From Massilia sp. erpn (lineage in GTDB: Bacteria > Pseudomonadota > Gammaproteobacteria > Burkholderiales > Burkholderiaceae_D), in the NCBI RefSeq assembly GCF_024400215.1, contig NZ_CP053748.1, positions 372,001-436,000 on the forward strand: 64,000 bases of DNA, given 5' to 3'. A model generated the notes under the pieces. It was not told the DNA's origin. It did not search any database and saw nothing but the letters and a program-made list of their open reading frames with translations. The translations under genes and the position numbers were made by a program. Shown one piece after another: positions 17,541-26,648 of the stretch (within the stretch, counting starts at the first letter, position 1; the number at the start of each line of letters is the position of its first letter).

Positions 17541-18884
17541 ATGATTGGATGGACTTTCAAGCGCAAGGCCGTGGCGGCCAAGCTGCTGCTGACGGCGGCA
17601 ACCCTGTTCGGCGGCGCCCAGGCGCAGGCCGCCAACGATTATCCCGTGGTGCTGGTGCATGGCTTCCTCGGCTTCGGCCCGACCGAGCTGCAAGGCACGG
17701 GCTTCAGCTACTGGGGCGGCTTCAACGACATCGCCGCGCATCTGCGCAGCGGCAAGCGGCAGGTGTTCGCCGCCGGCGTGGGGCCGGTCAGCTCGAACTG
17801 GGACCGCGCGGTGGAGCTGTACTATCAGATCAAGGGCGGCTGCGCCGACTATGGCGCCAAGCATACGGCGGCGCATGCGGCGTATGGCGCGATCCAGAAA
17901 CCAACCGGCAAATGCTGGGCCGCCGATCCAAACAATAATCCGCACAATTATCCCCTGGCCCTGTATCCGGCCTGGGATGCCAGCCACCCGATCCACCTGA
18001 TCGCCCACAGCCAGGGCGGCCAGACCGTGCGCACCCTGATCCAGCTGCTGGAAAACGGTTCGCCCAACGGCAACGAGGGCGGCGGCGAGCTGTATGCCGG
18101 CGGCAAGGTGGGCTGGGTGAAAAGCGCCACCACGCTGGCCACGCCGCACAACGGCACCACCCTGCGCGATGTGATCGTGGACTTCGTGCCCAAGGTATCT
18201 GAGCTGGCCGGCAGCATCGTGCAGATCGCGGGCCTGGGCGGCAGCAGCAATCCCGTCTACAAATTCCGCCTGGAGCAATTCGGCTTGGCGCAGGGGCCGG
18301 CCGAATCCTTCGACGATTTCCTGGAGCGCATCAAGGGCGCGCCTTTCTGGTCGCTCTCGAACCAAGATTCGGCGCAATGGGAGCTGGGACCGGACGGCGC
18401 GCGCGAGTTGAATGCCTGGGTCAAGACCTCGCCCAATGTCTACTACTACTCGATCGGCACCAAGGCCACCGAGCAAGGCGGCTTGTGCTGCAACGGCACC
18501 GACCGCGTGATCGCGCCGATCCAGAGCAGCAGCTACCAGTATGCACGCGACGACATGATCATCTTCATGAAGAACACGGCGGGCGAATGGGTGGTGCCGT
18601 CCATCCTGCAGCGCGGCATGGGGTCGTACACCCAGTCCGCAGCAGGCCGCGTGGCGATCGACAGCAGCTGGTTCGCCAACGACGGCGTGGTCAACACCGT
18701 CAGCATGAAGGCACCGGCCGGGCAGCCGGTGCGCAACTACGACGGCACCTCGGTACGCGGCAAATGGAACTATCTGGGCTACTATGATGGCTTCGACCAC
18801 TTCGACGTCATCGGCTGGCTGCAGCCCGCGTCGGCCATCAATCCGGTATTCGACAAGGTGGCTGGCATCATCTACGGCCTGTAG
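17541..18884 (+). CDS. Secreted triacylglycerol lipase, family I.5-like
   Basis: 447 residues with a signal peptide at 1-30 ending in AQA-A. VVLVHGFLGFG forms the oxyanion region, Ser157 sits in the elbow AHSQGGQT (the AHSQG form of thermophilic Bacillus/Geobacillus lipases), SATTLATPHNGTTL matches that family's strand after the elbow, the Asp is in NDGVVNTVSM and the His in GFDHFDVIGW. Family I.5 enzymes also hold a structural zinc and calcium. It hydrolyses long-chain acylglycerols outside the cell. The start follows AGGAGACAGGC. It is followed by a terminator-like hairpin and a small exported protein. Confidence 0.88.
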   Translation: MIGWTFKRKAVAAKLLLTAATLFGGAQAQAANDYPVVLVHGFLGFGPTELQGTGFSYWGGFNDIAAHLRSGKRQVFAAGVGPVSSNWDRAVELYYQIKGGCADYGAKHTAAHAAYGAIQKPTGKCWAADPNNNPHNYPLALYPAWDASHPIHLIAHSQGGQTVRTLIQLLENGSPNGNEGGGELYAGGKVGWVKSATTLATPHNGTTLRDVIVDFVPKVSELAGSIVQIAGLGGSSNPVYKFRLEQFGLAQGPAESFDDFLERIKGAPFWSLSNQDSAQWELGPDGARELNAWVKTSPNVYYYSIGTKATEQGGLCCNGTDRVIAPIQSSSYQYARDDMIIFMKNTAGEWVVPSILQRGMGSYTQSAAGRVAIDSSWFANDGVVNTVSMKAPAGQPVRNYDGTSVRGKWNYLGYYDGFDHFDVIGWLQPASAINPVFDKVAGIIYGL

Positions 18885-18892
18885 CAAGCCGG

Positions 18893-18924
18893 GGCGGACG
18901 CGGACTATCGCGTCCGCCTTCTTT
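18893..18924 (+). terminator. Intrinsic terminator after the lipase gene
   Basis: GGCGGACGC (18893-18901) pairs perfectly with GCGTCCGCC (18910-18918) around an 8-nt loop and is followed by TTCTTT. It starts 8 nt after the lipase stop and ends just before the ribosome site of the next gene, so it may allow partial read-through. Confidence 0.65.
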
Positions 18925-18935
18925 CAGGAGGCTGC

Positions 18936-19391
18936 ATGCAGATCAAGCATTCCTTGAAACGGCACCTTATCGGCGCAGGTATCCTGAGCGCCGTGGCTCT
19001 GATCGCATTCACTGGCGGCGGCGATGCTCCCGCAAGCGGCGGCACCACAGCCACGAATGATAGCGCACAGGCCGCAGCAGCGGCATTGACCCGGCTTGCC
19101 GCCGTGACGCCTATCGCGGACGACCAGCCGCCGCAGACCGCGCTCCCGGCTGCAGTCCTCTCCACTGAGGCACAAGCACAGGCGCTGCAGCGCGCCGTGC
19201 TGCAGACCGAGCGCCAAGTGGCGATGCTGCGCCGCCAGGGTGGCGACGCCAATGCGGTCTATCGGCTGCGCGCCAGCGCCCTGCCCGCCGCCACGGTGGC
19301 AGGGCTGATGCAGCGGGAGGATGCCGAGGCTGGATTGCGCCCGGCCGGCAACGGCGCCGCCGCGCTGCCGCCCCCACTCAGGCAGGACTAA
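18936..19391 (+). CDS. Small exported/membrane-anchored protein next to the lipase, unknown
   Basis: 151 residues. A short basic start (MQIKHSLKRHL) and one hydrophobic segment (IGAGILSAVALIAFTGGG) give an N-terminal anchor or signal. A low-complexity A/T/P linker follows, then a helical segment, QALQRAVLQTERQVAMLRRQ plus VYRLRASALP and AATVAGLMQRE. AGGAGG lies at 18926-18931. The helical end faintly recalls the last helices of lipase-specific foldases (LifO), which also begin with a membrane anchor, but it is far shorter. I do not assign a family. Confidence 0.6.
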   Translation: MQIKHSLKRHLIGAGILSAVALIAFTGGGDAPASGGTTATNDSAQAAAAALTRLAAVTPIADDQPPQTALPAAVLSTEAQAQALQRAVLQTERQVAMLRRQGGDANAVYRLRASALPAATVAGLMQREDAEAGLRPAGNGAAALPPPLRQD

Positions 19392-19432
19392 GGCCTCGCA
19401 CAGATATCGGGAAGAGCAGGTATAGTCCTGCT

Positions 19433-20698
19433 ATGTTCCATCCTGCTCATCCTATGAAGACTCCTGTTCCGTCCCGCGCAGCTGTGGCCTGCCTGGCCTT
19501 CGCCGCCAGCACCGCCCATGCCGCAGCGCCCGAGTGCGGCGGCCTGCCCAGCCTCGATGTCACCACGCCACCCGGCTTTTGCGTCGCCCAACTTGCCGAT
19601 GGCTTCAAGTTCCCGCGCGGCCTGCAGCCGCTGGCGAACGGCGATCTGCTCGTAACCGATATGGGCGGCTGGGAAGAAGGCCGTGGCAGCATATGGCTGC
19701 TGACCCGCGGCGCGCAAGGCTATGAGCGCAAGCAGCTGCTGAACCATCTCGACCGCCCCAACAGCATCGTGCTCGGCCCCGATGGCCTGATCTATGTGGG
19801 TCTGGTCAAGCGCATCGTGCGCTTCGATCTGCGCGATCCCGCTGGCAGCATGAGCGATGTGGTGGGCGGCACGTCGAAGACCGCGCCCTTGCCCGGCCTG
19901 GGCCGCCATCTGCTGACCGCCATGCGCTTCGACCGCAAGGGCGATCTGTACGTGAACGTGGGCTCGGCCACCGACCATTGCGAGAACGCGGACGGCAGCG
20001 CCCCCGCGCCGGACAAGGTCTGCGCCGAAGCGGAAGGCGAGAATCCGCTCGGCTCGATCCGCCGCTACGGCATGAAGTGGCCGTCCGGCACGGTGGAGAG
20101 CAGCGAGGTGTATGCGCGCGGCCTGCGCAACTCGATGGCGCTGGCCTTCCACCCGGTCAGCAATGCGCTGTGGCAGGGCGAGAATTCGCGCGACTTCATC
20201 CAGGCTGCCATGCCCAAGCTGGCCAACGACAACAACCTGCCGCACGATGAGCTGAACCTGGTGCAGCGCGGCGCCAACTACGGCTGGCCCTACTGCTACG
20301 ACGAGCAGCAGCCCAGCCCCGAATATCCGCAGGCCGATTGCAGCAAGTACCGCAAGCCGGAGCGCCTGTTGCCCGCGCACGCCGCGCCGCTGGGCATGCT
20401 GTTCTACACCGCTGGCCGTTTTCCGGATCTCTATAAAAACAGCCTGATCGTCGGCTATCATGGCTACCGCCAGCACGGCCATCGCCTGGTGGCCCTGTTG
20501 CCCGACAAGGCTGGCGCGCCGCTCGGCAAATCGGTGGACCTGATCAGCGGCTGGACCTCCAAACCGCACCAGGGCATGGGCGCGCCGGTCGACGTCAAGC
20601 AAGGCGCGGACGGCAATATCTACATCGCGGAAGACCGCACCGGGCGCATCGTCAGCCTGCGCTACGAAGGCGAGGCCAAGGCGCCGGAAAGGAAATAA
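19433..20698 (+). CDS. PQQ-dependent sugar dehydrogenase-like (sorbosone dehydrogenase family)
   Basis: 421 residues; signal peptide ending AHA-A, with a second possible start at 19454 (MKTPVPS). It has the six-bladed propeller repeats of soluble aldose/sorbosone dehydrogenases: [73 protein letters not shown] and [17 protein letters not shown]. Members bind PQQ and calcium and oxidise sugars in the periplasm. The true substrate is not known, and PQQ use is inferred from the family. It is followed after 2 nt by the SMR pump gene. Confidence 0.86.
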   Translation: MFHPAHPMKTPVPSRAAVACLAFAASTAHAAAPECGGLPSLDVTTPPGFCVAQLADGFKFPRGLQPLANGDLLVTDMGGWEEGRGSIWLLTRGAQGYERKQLLNHLDRPNSIVLGPDGLIYVGLVKRIVRFDLRDPAGSMSDVVGGTSKTAPLPGLGRHLLTAMRFDRKGDLYVNVGSATDHCENADGSAPAPDKVCAEAEGENPLGSIRRYGMKWPSGTVESSEVYARGLRNSMALAFHPVSNALWQGENSRDFIQAAMPKLANDNNLPHDELNLVQRGANYGWPYCYDEQQPSPEYPQADCSKYRKPERLLPAHAAPLGMLFYTAGRFPDLYKNSLIVGYHGYRQHGHRLVALLPDKAGAPLGKSVDLISGWTSKPHQGMGAPVDVKQGADGNIYIAEDRTGRIVSLRYEGEAKAPERK

Positions 20699-20700
20699 GC

Positions 20701-21033
20701 ATGCAGAAATGGTTGTATCTGGCGCTCGCCATCGTGGCCGAAGTGATCGCCACCTCCGCCTTGAAGAGCAGCGCGGGCTTCAGCAATCCCTGGCCCACGG
20801 CGCTAGTGGTGGCGGGCTACGCCACCGCTTTCTACTTCCTCTCGCTGACCTTGAACAGCATGCCGGTGGGTATCGCCTATGCCATCTGGTCCGGCGTCGG
20901 CACGGTGCTGATTGGCCTGGTGGCGTGGCTGGTGCACGGCCAGCGCCTGGACCTGCCGGCCTTGCTGGGCATGGCCCTGATTGTCGCGGGCGTGGCCGTC
21001 ATCAACCTGTTTTCGAAAACGGCCAGCCACTGA
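20701..21033 (+). CDS. Small multidrug resistance (EmrE/QacE-type) transporter
   Basis: A 110-residue inner-membrane protein with four hydrophobic helices. Glu14 in the first helix ([15 protein letters not shown]) is the proton/substrate-coupling residue of the SMR family, and [13 protein letters not shown] is the conserved third-helix signature. It works as an antiparallel dimer exporting cationic compounds or polyamines. It follows directly (2 nt) after the dehydrogenase gene and probably shares its mRNA. Confidence 0.92.
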   Translation: MQKWLYLALAIVAEVIATSALKSSAGFSNPWPTALVVAGYATAFYFLSLTLNSMPVGIAYAIWSGVGTVLIGLVAWLVHGQRLDLPALLGMALIVAGVAVINLFSKTASH

Positions 21034-21034
21034 C

Positions 21035-21457
21035 TCAGTTGATGAAATAGCCGGCCACGCGCCATGCGCCGTCGGCTTCGCGCAGCAGGGTCACGGTTTC
21101 GATGGACTTGGCTCTTTTCTCGAACTCGGTATCGTACTGCACGATCACATAGTCGCCGTCAGGCAAGCCAGGCAGGGACTTGGAATACTGGCCCGACTTG
21201 AGCTTGCGCGAATTCACCTGACCCAGGCCGGGACGCAGGGAAGACAGCGCCTTGACCCATTCTTCTTTCGATACGCCATGCTGGAACAGCTTGGCCGCGC
21301 CGTCCCAGGTGCTGGCGTAGTTGCCGGGATCGGCCACCGCCAGCCAGCTCTGGGCCGCCTTCTGCGCATCGTCGACTTCAGGCGCGTTGGCTGCGCCGGC
21401 GGCAGCGCTGAACAGGCACGCCGCCGATAAAATCAAGCTTGAAAGAGCTTTCACCAC
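21035..21457 (-). CDS. DUF4019 family secreted protein
   Basis: 140 residues with a signal peptide ending AAG-A. The mature part matches DUF4019: AAQSWLAVADPGNYASTWDGAA, then VSKEEWVKALSSLRPGLGQV, SLPGLPDGDYVIVQYDTEFE and ETVTLLREADGAWRVAGYFI. The family has a cystatin/NTF2-like alpha+beta appearance, and its function is unknown. It is convergent with the SMR gene with only 1 nt between stops. Confidence 0.88.
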   Translation of the reverse strand: MVKALSSLILSAACLFSAAAGAANAPEVDDAQKAAQSWLAVADPGNYASTWDGAAKLFQHGVSKEEWVKALSSLRPGLGQVNSRKLKSGQYSKSLPGLPDGDYVIVQYDTEFEKRAKSIETVTLLREADGAWRVAGYFIN

Positions 21458-21547
21458 ATACCTCCGTTGTCATTTGGATGACGCGATGGTACGCCTGCTG
21501 GCGCGCCGATTCTAAAGGAATCATGAAGAAGCCATGGGTCGGCCCGG

Positions 21548-22381
21548 TCAGCGCACCGCGTTGCCGCGCACCTCGACCACCTGGCCGTCGGCCGGCGGGT
21601 GCGCCGTCCACTGCGCCAGCACGTCCAGATCAAGATGATAGCTGCCGAGCAGCGCGCGCCAATGTTCGCCCGCCGCCATGGCGTCGATGGCCAGGTTGAT
21701 CGCCTTCAGCAGGCCAGGAGGATTGCCCTTGCCGATCAGGATGCGGCGCGTGAAGCACTGGTGCGCCCTGCTGGCCACATGCAGCTGGCTACCCAGTTCC
21801 TTGTCAGCCGCCGCATAAGCATAGATCGTGTATGGTACGACGGTGAAATCGGCCCGGCCCAGTCCTACTTTTTGCAAGCCACTCAGCTCATCCTGGCTGT
21901 CCTCGCGCTGCAGGCGGTGCGTCACGGCCATCTGGTCGATGAGTTCATAGCGATAGCCGCGCACGCCGGCAAAGCGGCGTCCCGCCAGTGAAGCGGCGCC
22001 CTCATACTCGATCGGCTGCAAGCGTCCAGAAACCAGCAGATTGCAATCGACAAAGAGCGGCTTGGACCAGAGGTAGCGCGTCATATACGGGTCGCCCACA
22101 AAACGCGGCGCAATGAGCAGAACCACGCCGTCGAAGCGCTCGTCCTTGCTCAACTCGGCGGCATGCAGCCGGGTGCGCGGTATCAGGCGGAAGTCCAGCT
22201 GATATTCCGGCGGCAGCTCGGCATTCAGGCGCGCGGCCAGCGCGCGCGCCAGGCCGCGCGTCGCATCGATGGAGTATGGCGGCACCAGATAGGTGTTGTA
22301 GGCGGGGATCGGACGCGCCGCTTCCTGCGCGCCGGCCAGAGCACAGCACGCCGCCATCAGCACGGCAATCATTGGTTTCAA
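21548..22381 (-). CDS. Periplasmic amino-acid-type solute-binding protein (SBP_bac_3-like)
   Basis: About 277 residues if started at the TTG 22381, which has AGGTGA upstream and begins a good signal peptide (MKPMIAVLMAACCALAGA-Q). The open frame continues to 22480 without an export signal. The body has the two-lobe binding-protein layout: YSIDATRGLARALAARL, FDGVVLLIAPRF, LAGRRFAGVRGYRYELI and VGLGRADFTVVPYTIY. No ABC-transporter genes adjoin it, so it is an orphan receptor or a sensor-like protein. Confidence 0.78.
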   Translation of the reverse strand: MKPMIAVLMAACCALAGAQEAARPIPAYNTYLVPPYSIDATRGLARALAARLNAELPPEYQLDFRLIPRTRLHAAELSKDERFDGVVLLIAPRFVGDPYMTRYLWSKPLFVDCNLLVSGRLQPIEYEGAASLAGRRFAGVRGYRYELIDQMAVTHRLQREDSQDELSGLQKVGLGRADFTVVPYTIYAYAAADKELGSQLHVASRAHQCFTRRILIGKGNPPGLLKAINLAIDAMAAGEHWRALLGSYHLDLDVLAQWTAHPPADGQVVEVRGNAVR

Positions 22382-22593
22382 CACAAAAGTCACCTGACTG
22401 GAATGCAGAACCGAAGCCCACTTTACCATGGGGCGGCCAGATTCACTCAGCCTGTCCAGAACCTTGCCCGATCCAGCCACCGGATTACAGTTTTAGGCAT
22501 GTCAATGCGACTTTCAGGCATTTACCCAGGAAGAGCGGAAGCGTCTAATGCAGGTACGGCGAACAGCGCCGTTCTCCAGCAAAGGAAGCGAAT

Positions 22594-23280
22594 ATGTCCA
22601 AGAAAATCCTCGTGGTCCTGACGGCCACCGAAAAATATCCGAACCTGCAGCGCGCCACCGGCATATGGCTGGGCGAAGCGGTTCACTTCGTCGACGTGGT
22701 GCAGCAGGCCGGCTACGAAGTCGATTATCTGACCCCGCACGGCGGCTACACGCCCATCGACCCGCACAGCCTGGCGCTGGCCGAGCCTATCGATTGGGAA
22801 TGGTATGGCAAGCGCGATTTCATGAACCGCCTGGGCGCCACGCTGAAGCCGGCCGACGTGAAGGCAGCCGACTATGCGGCCATCTATTTCGTTGGCGGCC
22901 ATGGCGTAATGTGGGACTTCCCCGACAATGAGGATTTCCAGCGCCTGAGCCGCGAAATCTATGAAGCGGGCGGCTATGTCACCTCCGTCTGCCATGGTGT
23001 GGTGGGACTGCTGAACATCAAACTATCCGATGGCTCGTTGCTTATCGAAGGCAAGCAAGTCACCGGTTTCACCAACGAGGAGGAACGCCAGGCCGAGCTG
23101 GACAAGTTCGTGCCCTTCCTGACCGAAGATGAGCTGGTGCGCCGCCGCGCCCACTTCCAGAAAGCGCCACAGCCATGGCAGCCTTTCGCGGTGACCGACC
23201 AGCGCCTGATCACCGGCCAGAATCCAGCATCCGGTGCGGCCGTCGCCCGGCTGCTGGTACAGGAACTGGCTGCACGCTAA
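22594..23280 (+). CDS. DJ-1/PfpI superfamily, type 1 glutamine amidotransferase-like protein (Hsp31 group)
   Basis: 228 residues. The nucleophile cysteine is in VTSVCHGVVGLL, preceded by AAIYFVGGHGVMWDFPDN, the glutamate/histidine region typical of Hsp31/glyoxalase III-like proteins. KVTGFTNEEE and ITGQNPASG complete the family pattern. Likely activity is glutathione-independent methylglyoxal or protein-deglycase detoxification in the cytoplasm; this follows from the family. It has AAAGGAAG upstream and is followed 12 nt later by a quinone oxidoreductase, which suggests an electrophile-stress operon together with the AraC gene at 24317. Confidence 0.9.
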   Translation: MSKKILVVLTATEKYPNLQRATGIWLGEAVHFVDVVQQAGYEVDYLTPHGGYTPIDPHSLALAEPIDWEWYGKRDFMNRLGATLKPADVKAADYAAIYFVGGHGVMWDFPDNEDFQRLSREIYEAGGYVTSVCHGVVGLLNIKLSDGSLLIEGKQVTGFTNEEERQAELDKFVPFLTEDELVRRRAHFQKAPQPWQPFAVTDQRLITGQNPASGAAVARLLVQELAAR

Positions 23281-23292
23281 AAGGGAGACGCC

Positions 23293-24300
23293 ATGCAAAC
23301 CACGATGAACGCCATCGAATTCGCCGGTGCCGGCGGCCCTGAAGTGCTGCGGGCCGTGCAGCGCCCCGTGCCGCATCCAGGCGCAAACGAAGTCCTGATC
23401 CGGCACCTGGCGGCCGGCATCAATGGGCCGGACGTGATGCAGCGCAAAGGCCTATATGATCCTCCGCCCGGCGCATCGGATATTCCAGGCCTCGAAGTGG
23501 CGGGCATCGTGGTGGCCGTGGGCGCCCAGGTGAGCCATATCCAGCCAGGCGATCAGGTGGTGGCCCTGATTCCGGGCGGCGGCTATGCCGAATACAGCGT
23601 GGCCGACGCGCGCACCGTCACGCCGCTGCCGGAAGGGCTGACGCCAAGCGAAGGCGCGGCACTGTTGGAAACCTTTATGACCGTGTGGACCAATATGTTC
23701 CAGCGCGGCCAGTTCCGGCGCGGCGACAATATTCTGATCCACGGCGGCGCATCGGGCATCGGCACCACGGCAACCATGCTGGCCAAGGCTTTCGGCGCGG
23801 CGAAAATCATCACCACGGTCAGCACGCCCGAGCAGCGCGAAGCCAGCCTGGCGCTGGGCGCGGATGTGGCTGTGCTATACCGCGATGAGGATTTTGTAGA
23901 GGCCAGCCGGCAGGCCACCGATGGCCGTGGCGTGGATATCATCCTCGACATCATCGCCGGCGACTATGTGGCGCGCAACTACGCCGCCGCCGCAATGAAT
24001 GGCCGCATCGTTCAGATCGGCGTGATCGCCGGCCCGGCCAGGGAGCTGGACCTGTTTCCCATGCTGAGCAAGCGCCTGACGCACATCGGCTCCACGCTGC
24101 GTTCGCGCACGGCCGACGAAAAGGCGGCGCTGCTGGACGAGTTGCGCAGCAATGTCTGGCCCTTGCTCAAGGCGGGCACGCTCAAGCCGCTGGTCTATCG
24201 CAGCTTCCCGCTGGCCGAGGCCGGGCAGGCGCATGCCTTGATGGATTCCGGCCAGCATATTGGTAAGATCGTGCTGACAATGACGGACAGCGCGGCATAA
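23293..24300 (+). CDS. NAD(P)H quinone oxidoreductase, PIG3 family
   Basis: A 335-residue medium-chain, zinc-free alcohol-dehydrogenase-like reductase. N-terminal groES-like part: PNEVLIR-type strand and GINGPDVMQRKGLYDPP with PGASDIPGLEVAG. The Rossmann part has ILIHGGASGIGTTATMLAKA, then ADVAVLYRDEDF and GRGVDIILDIIAG. The PIG3/TP53I3 subgroup fits the length and motifs. It reduces quinones with NADPH. It lies between the PfpI-like protein and an AraC regulator in the same direction at short spacing. Confidence 0.92.
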   Translation: MQTTMNAIEFAGAGGPEVLRAVQRPVPHPGANEVLIRHLAAGINGPDVMQRKGLYDPPPGASDIPGLEVAGIVVAVGAQVSHIQPGDQVVALIPGGGYAEYSVADARTVTPLPEGLTPSEGAALLETFMTVWTNMFQRGQFRRGDNILIHGGASGIGTTATMLAKAFGAAKIITTVSTPEQREASLALGADVAVLYRDEDFVEASRQATDGRGVDIILDIIAGDYVARNYAAAAMNGRIVQIGVIAGPARELDLFPMLSKRLTHIGSTLRSRTADEKAALLDELRSNVWPLLKAGTLKPLVYRSFPLAEAGQAHALMDSGQHIGKIVLTMTDSAA

Positions 24301-24316
24301 ACGGGAAAGCATAGAG

Positions 24317-25186
24317 ATGGCATCGGCAAGCGATGAGGCAATTGTAAGGCGGCTGCTGGCCTTGGCGCCGCAGGAAGGCGATATCGGCACGCGCCTGCCC
24401 GGCGTGACGCTGATGCGCGCCAACAGCACGCGGCCGCCCAGCGCGGTGCTGCAAAACCCCACCATTGTGGTCATGGCCCAGGGCTTGAAGCGTGGCTTTC
24501 TCGGCAGCGAAGTCTTCCACTATCAGCCGGGACAATATCTGATCGTCTCGGTTCCCCTGCCCTTCTATTGCGACACCATCGTGAAGGATGGGGAACCAAT
24601 GCTGGCCCTCGCCGTCGAAATTGATATGGGACTGGTGTTCGACCTGCTCGCCAAAATGCAGGCCACGGCGACATCCTCGCTTGAACTGCCGTCGCGCGGC
24701 ATGGCGGTGGCCGAGATGGACGACACGCTGCGCGACGTACTGGAACGGCTGCTGGCCTGCCTGGCATCGAACGAAGAGCTGGCAGTGCTGGGGCCGCAAC
24801 TGCTGCGCGAGCTGCACTACCGCGTGCTGCAGGGTGCGGGCGGTGACTGCTTGCGTTCGCTCGCCATCTGGCATGGGCGGCGCGGGCCAATCTTCCTCGC
24901 CTGCGAACACTTGCGCACGCGCTATGCGGAACCGCTGAGTGTGGACGCGCTGGCGAAGGAAGCGGCGATGAGCACGTCCAGTTTTCACAAGGCGTTCAAG
25001 GCGCTGACCGGACACTCGCCCATTCAGTATCTGAAGGCCGTGCGCCTGCACAAGGCGCATGAACTGATTGCACGGCAGGAAAGCCCGGTGGCGCAGGCGG
25101 CTTTCGCGGTCGGCTACGCCAGCGCATCGCAGTTCAGCCGGGAGTTCAAACGGCTGTTCGGCTATTCGCCCGCCGAGGCTAGCTAA
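24317..25186 (+). CDS. AraC-family regulator with AraC_N cupin-like sensor
   Basis: 289 residues. The N-terminal domain is the AraC_N type (VVMAQGLKRGFLGSEVFHYQPGQ is diagnostic, followed by LIVSVPLPFYC). The C-terminal pair of helix-turn-helix motifs reads LSVDALAKEAAMSTSSFHKAF and QAAFAVGYASASQFSREFKR, ending FGYSPAE. Members of this type often sit beside and activate short-chain or quinone reductases, which fits the upstream gene 16 nt away. The target and ligand are inferred from context. Confidence 0.93.
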   Translation: MASASDEAIVRRLLALAPQEGDIGTRLPGVTLMRANSTRPPSAVLQNPTIVVMAQGLKRGFLGSEVFHYQPGQYLIVSVPLPFYCDTIVKDGEPMLALAVEIDMGLVFDLLAKMQATATSSLELPSRGMAVAEMDDTLRDVLERLLACLASNEELAVLGPQLLRELHYRVLQGAGGDCLRSLAIWHGRRGPIFLACEHLRTRYAEPLSVDALAKEAAMSTSSFHKAFKALTGHSPIQYLKAVRLHKAHELIARQESPVAQAAFAVGYASASQFSREFKRLFGYSPAEAS

Positions 25187-25312
25187 AGAGGATTTGAAAT
25201 TGCCGCGCCCAGGCTCTACGCTGAAACGGAGAGTATGGTTAGGCAGCCTGCTTTCGGATATTGACCGTAGCACATTCGGAATATTGTTCAATCAATAGAT
25301 CAGGAGGTGGAT

Positions 25313-25660
25313 ATGTCAAAGCTAGCAAGGCGGGCGGCCGTATTGGTATCCGGACTGGCATTAGCGCAAGGCGCCGTCAGCGTGGCGGCGCAGGATGCCA
25401 CGGCCACCATCAAACGCGACTCCGAGGCCGCCAAGCGGCTGGATGAGCCATCCTTCCAGACGCGCGAAGAGCGCCTGAAATCCAAGCCGCTGGACTGGAA
25501 CACCACCATCGGCAAGCCGAAACGCAAAGCCATGACGGCGGCGGAAAGAAAGGCACTCGAAGGCGCCAAGCCCGAATCGCACGAGGGCGGGCAACCCAAT
25601 GCCAAGGCCGATGAAGAGGCCCGAAAAATGCACCCGGAAGAATGGAAGGATCAGAAATAA
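25313..25660 (+). CDS. Small secreted charged protein, unknown
   Basis: 115 residues. ATG 25313 is chosen because AGGAGG (25302-25307) is ideally spaced. It has a signal peptide (MSKLARRAAVLVSGLALAQG...VAA-Q). The mature part is hydrophilic and mostly helical or disordered, rich in K, E and A, with TREERLKSKPLDWNT and KAMTAAERKALEG, and ends in a HPEEWKDQK tail. I do not recognise the family. It is followed 21 nt later by the trypsin-like protease, so they may be expressed together. Confidence 0.7.
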   Translation: MSKLARRAAVLVSGLALAQGAVSVAAQDATATIKRDSEAAKRLDEPSFQTREERLKSKPLDWNTTIGKPKRKAMTAAERKALEGAKPESHEGGQPNAKADEEARKMHPEEWKDQK

Positions 25661-25681
25661 CACCATCAAGGGAGGTCTGAA

Positions 25682-26461
25682 ATGGATACGCTAGCGATTC
25701 CCGGTTGCCCGCATTCCCGTCTGATCGTCGCTCTTCTTGGTCTCAGCCTGTCGGGCCAATGCTGGGCAGGCACCGCCAATGTCTTTACCCAGTATCAGGA
25801 AACGAATAATTCGAATACGCCACGCGCCATCGGCAAGCTGTTCACCAGCAGCGGCTCGTGCAGCGCCTCCGTCATCAGCGGCAACAATATTATCGTGACC
25901 GCCGCCCACTGCTGCTGGAACCGCTCCACCAAGAGCTGGATCGGCGGCTGGTCCTTCGCGCCGGCCTATAACAGCGGCAGCGCGCCCTATGGCACCTTCA
26001 CCTGGTCGCAGGCACGGGTGCTGAACAGCTGGATCGACAACGGCGATGTGGCATCCGACGTCTGCCTGATCGCCCTGCAGAACGATGCAGCGGGACGCGG
26101 CGTCACCTACTACACGGGATGGCTGGGCCGCTCGTGGAACTATGGCAGCGTGCTAAGCCAGCATGCACTCGGCTATCCGGGCAATCTGGGCGGCGGCAAT
26201 ACCCTGCAGCTGTGCGCCTCGGAGAGCTTCAGCCCCAGCGCCGCCTGCGGTGGTGCGGCCATCCTCAACACCGGCTGTTCGATGACGTATGGCTCCAGCG
26301 GCGGGCCGTGGATACGCGATTACCGAACCGGCAACCACGTCGATTCGGTGGTGCATGGCTATGACAGCACCACCTGCACCGGCGCCTTCGGCCAGACCTT
26401 CAACGGCGCGCGCTTCACCACCAGTAACATCGTTACGCTATGCAATGCACAGGGCTGCTGA
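25682..26461 (+). CDS. Secreted trypsin-like serine protease (S1)
   Basis: 259 residues with a signal peptide ending near CWA-G (29). The catalytic triad is His76 in VTAAHCC, Asp126 in VASDVCLI and Ser206 in YGSSGGPW. The usual Asp of GDSGGP is replaced by Ser, as in glutamyl-endopeptidase-type and V8-like enzymes. Eight or more cysteines suggest several disulphides. No propeptide is obvious. An intrinsic terminator follows at 26486-26517. It is probably an extracellular degradative protease. Confidence 0.88.
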   Translation: MDTLAIPGCPHSRLIVALLGLSLSGQCWAGTANVFTQYQETNNSNTPRAIGKLFTSSGSCSASVISGNNIIVTAAHCCWNRSTKSWIGGWSFAPAYNSGSAPYGTFTWSQARVLNSWIDNGDVASDVCLIALQNDAAGRGVTYYTGWLGRSWNYGSVLSQHALGYPGNLGGGNTLQLCASESFSPSAACGGAAILNTGCSMTYGSSGGPWIRDYRTGNHVDSVVHGYDSTTCTGAFGQTFNGARFTTSNIVTLCNAQGC

Positions 26462-26485
26462 AAACGCCGCCTACCTTGTTCCCGG

Positions 26486-26517
26486 CCGGACTCCATGATG
26501 GGGTCCGGTATTTTTTT
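26486..26517 (+). terminator. Intrinsic terminator after the protease gene
   Basis: CCGGACTCC (26486-26494) pairs with GGGGTCCGG (26500-26508) with one G-T pair and a 5-nt loop, followed by TATTTTTTT. This is a classical intrinsic terminator 25 nt after the stop codon. Confidence 0.85.
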
Positions 26518-26648
26518 GCCAGCCATGTTGCGGCAAATACGCTTATTACAATGTGAGAGAGTCTACCGGATCAAACTGTAGATAATGGATTGGCATTGCC
26601 GCTTCGCCGTGCTCCTCGTTCCCCCTCCCCCATCTACCAGAGGACATC

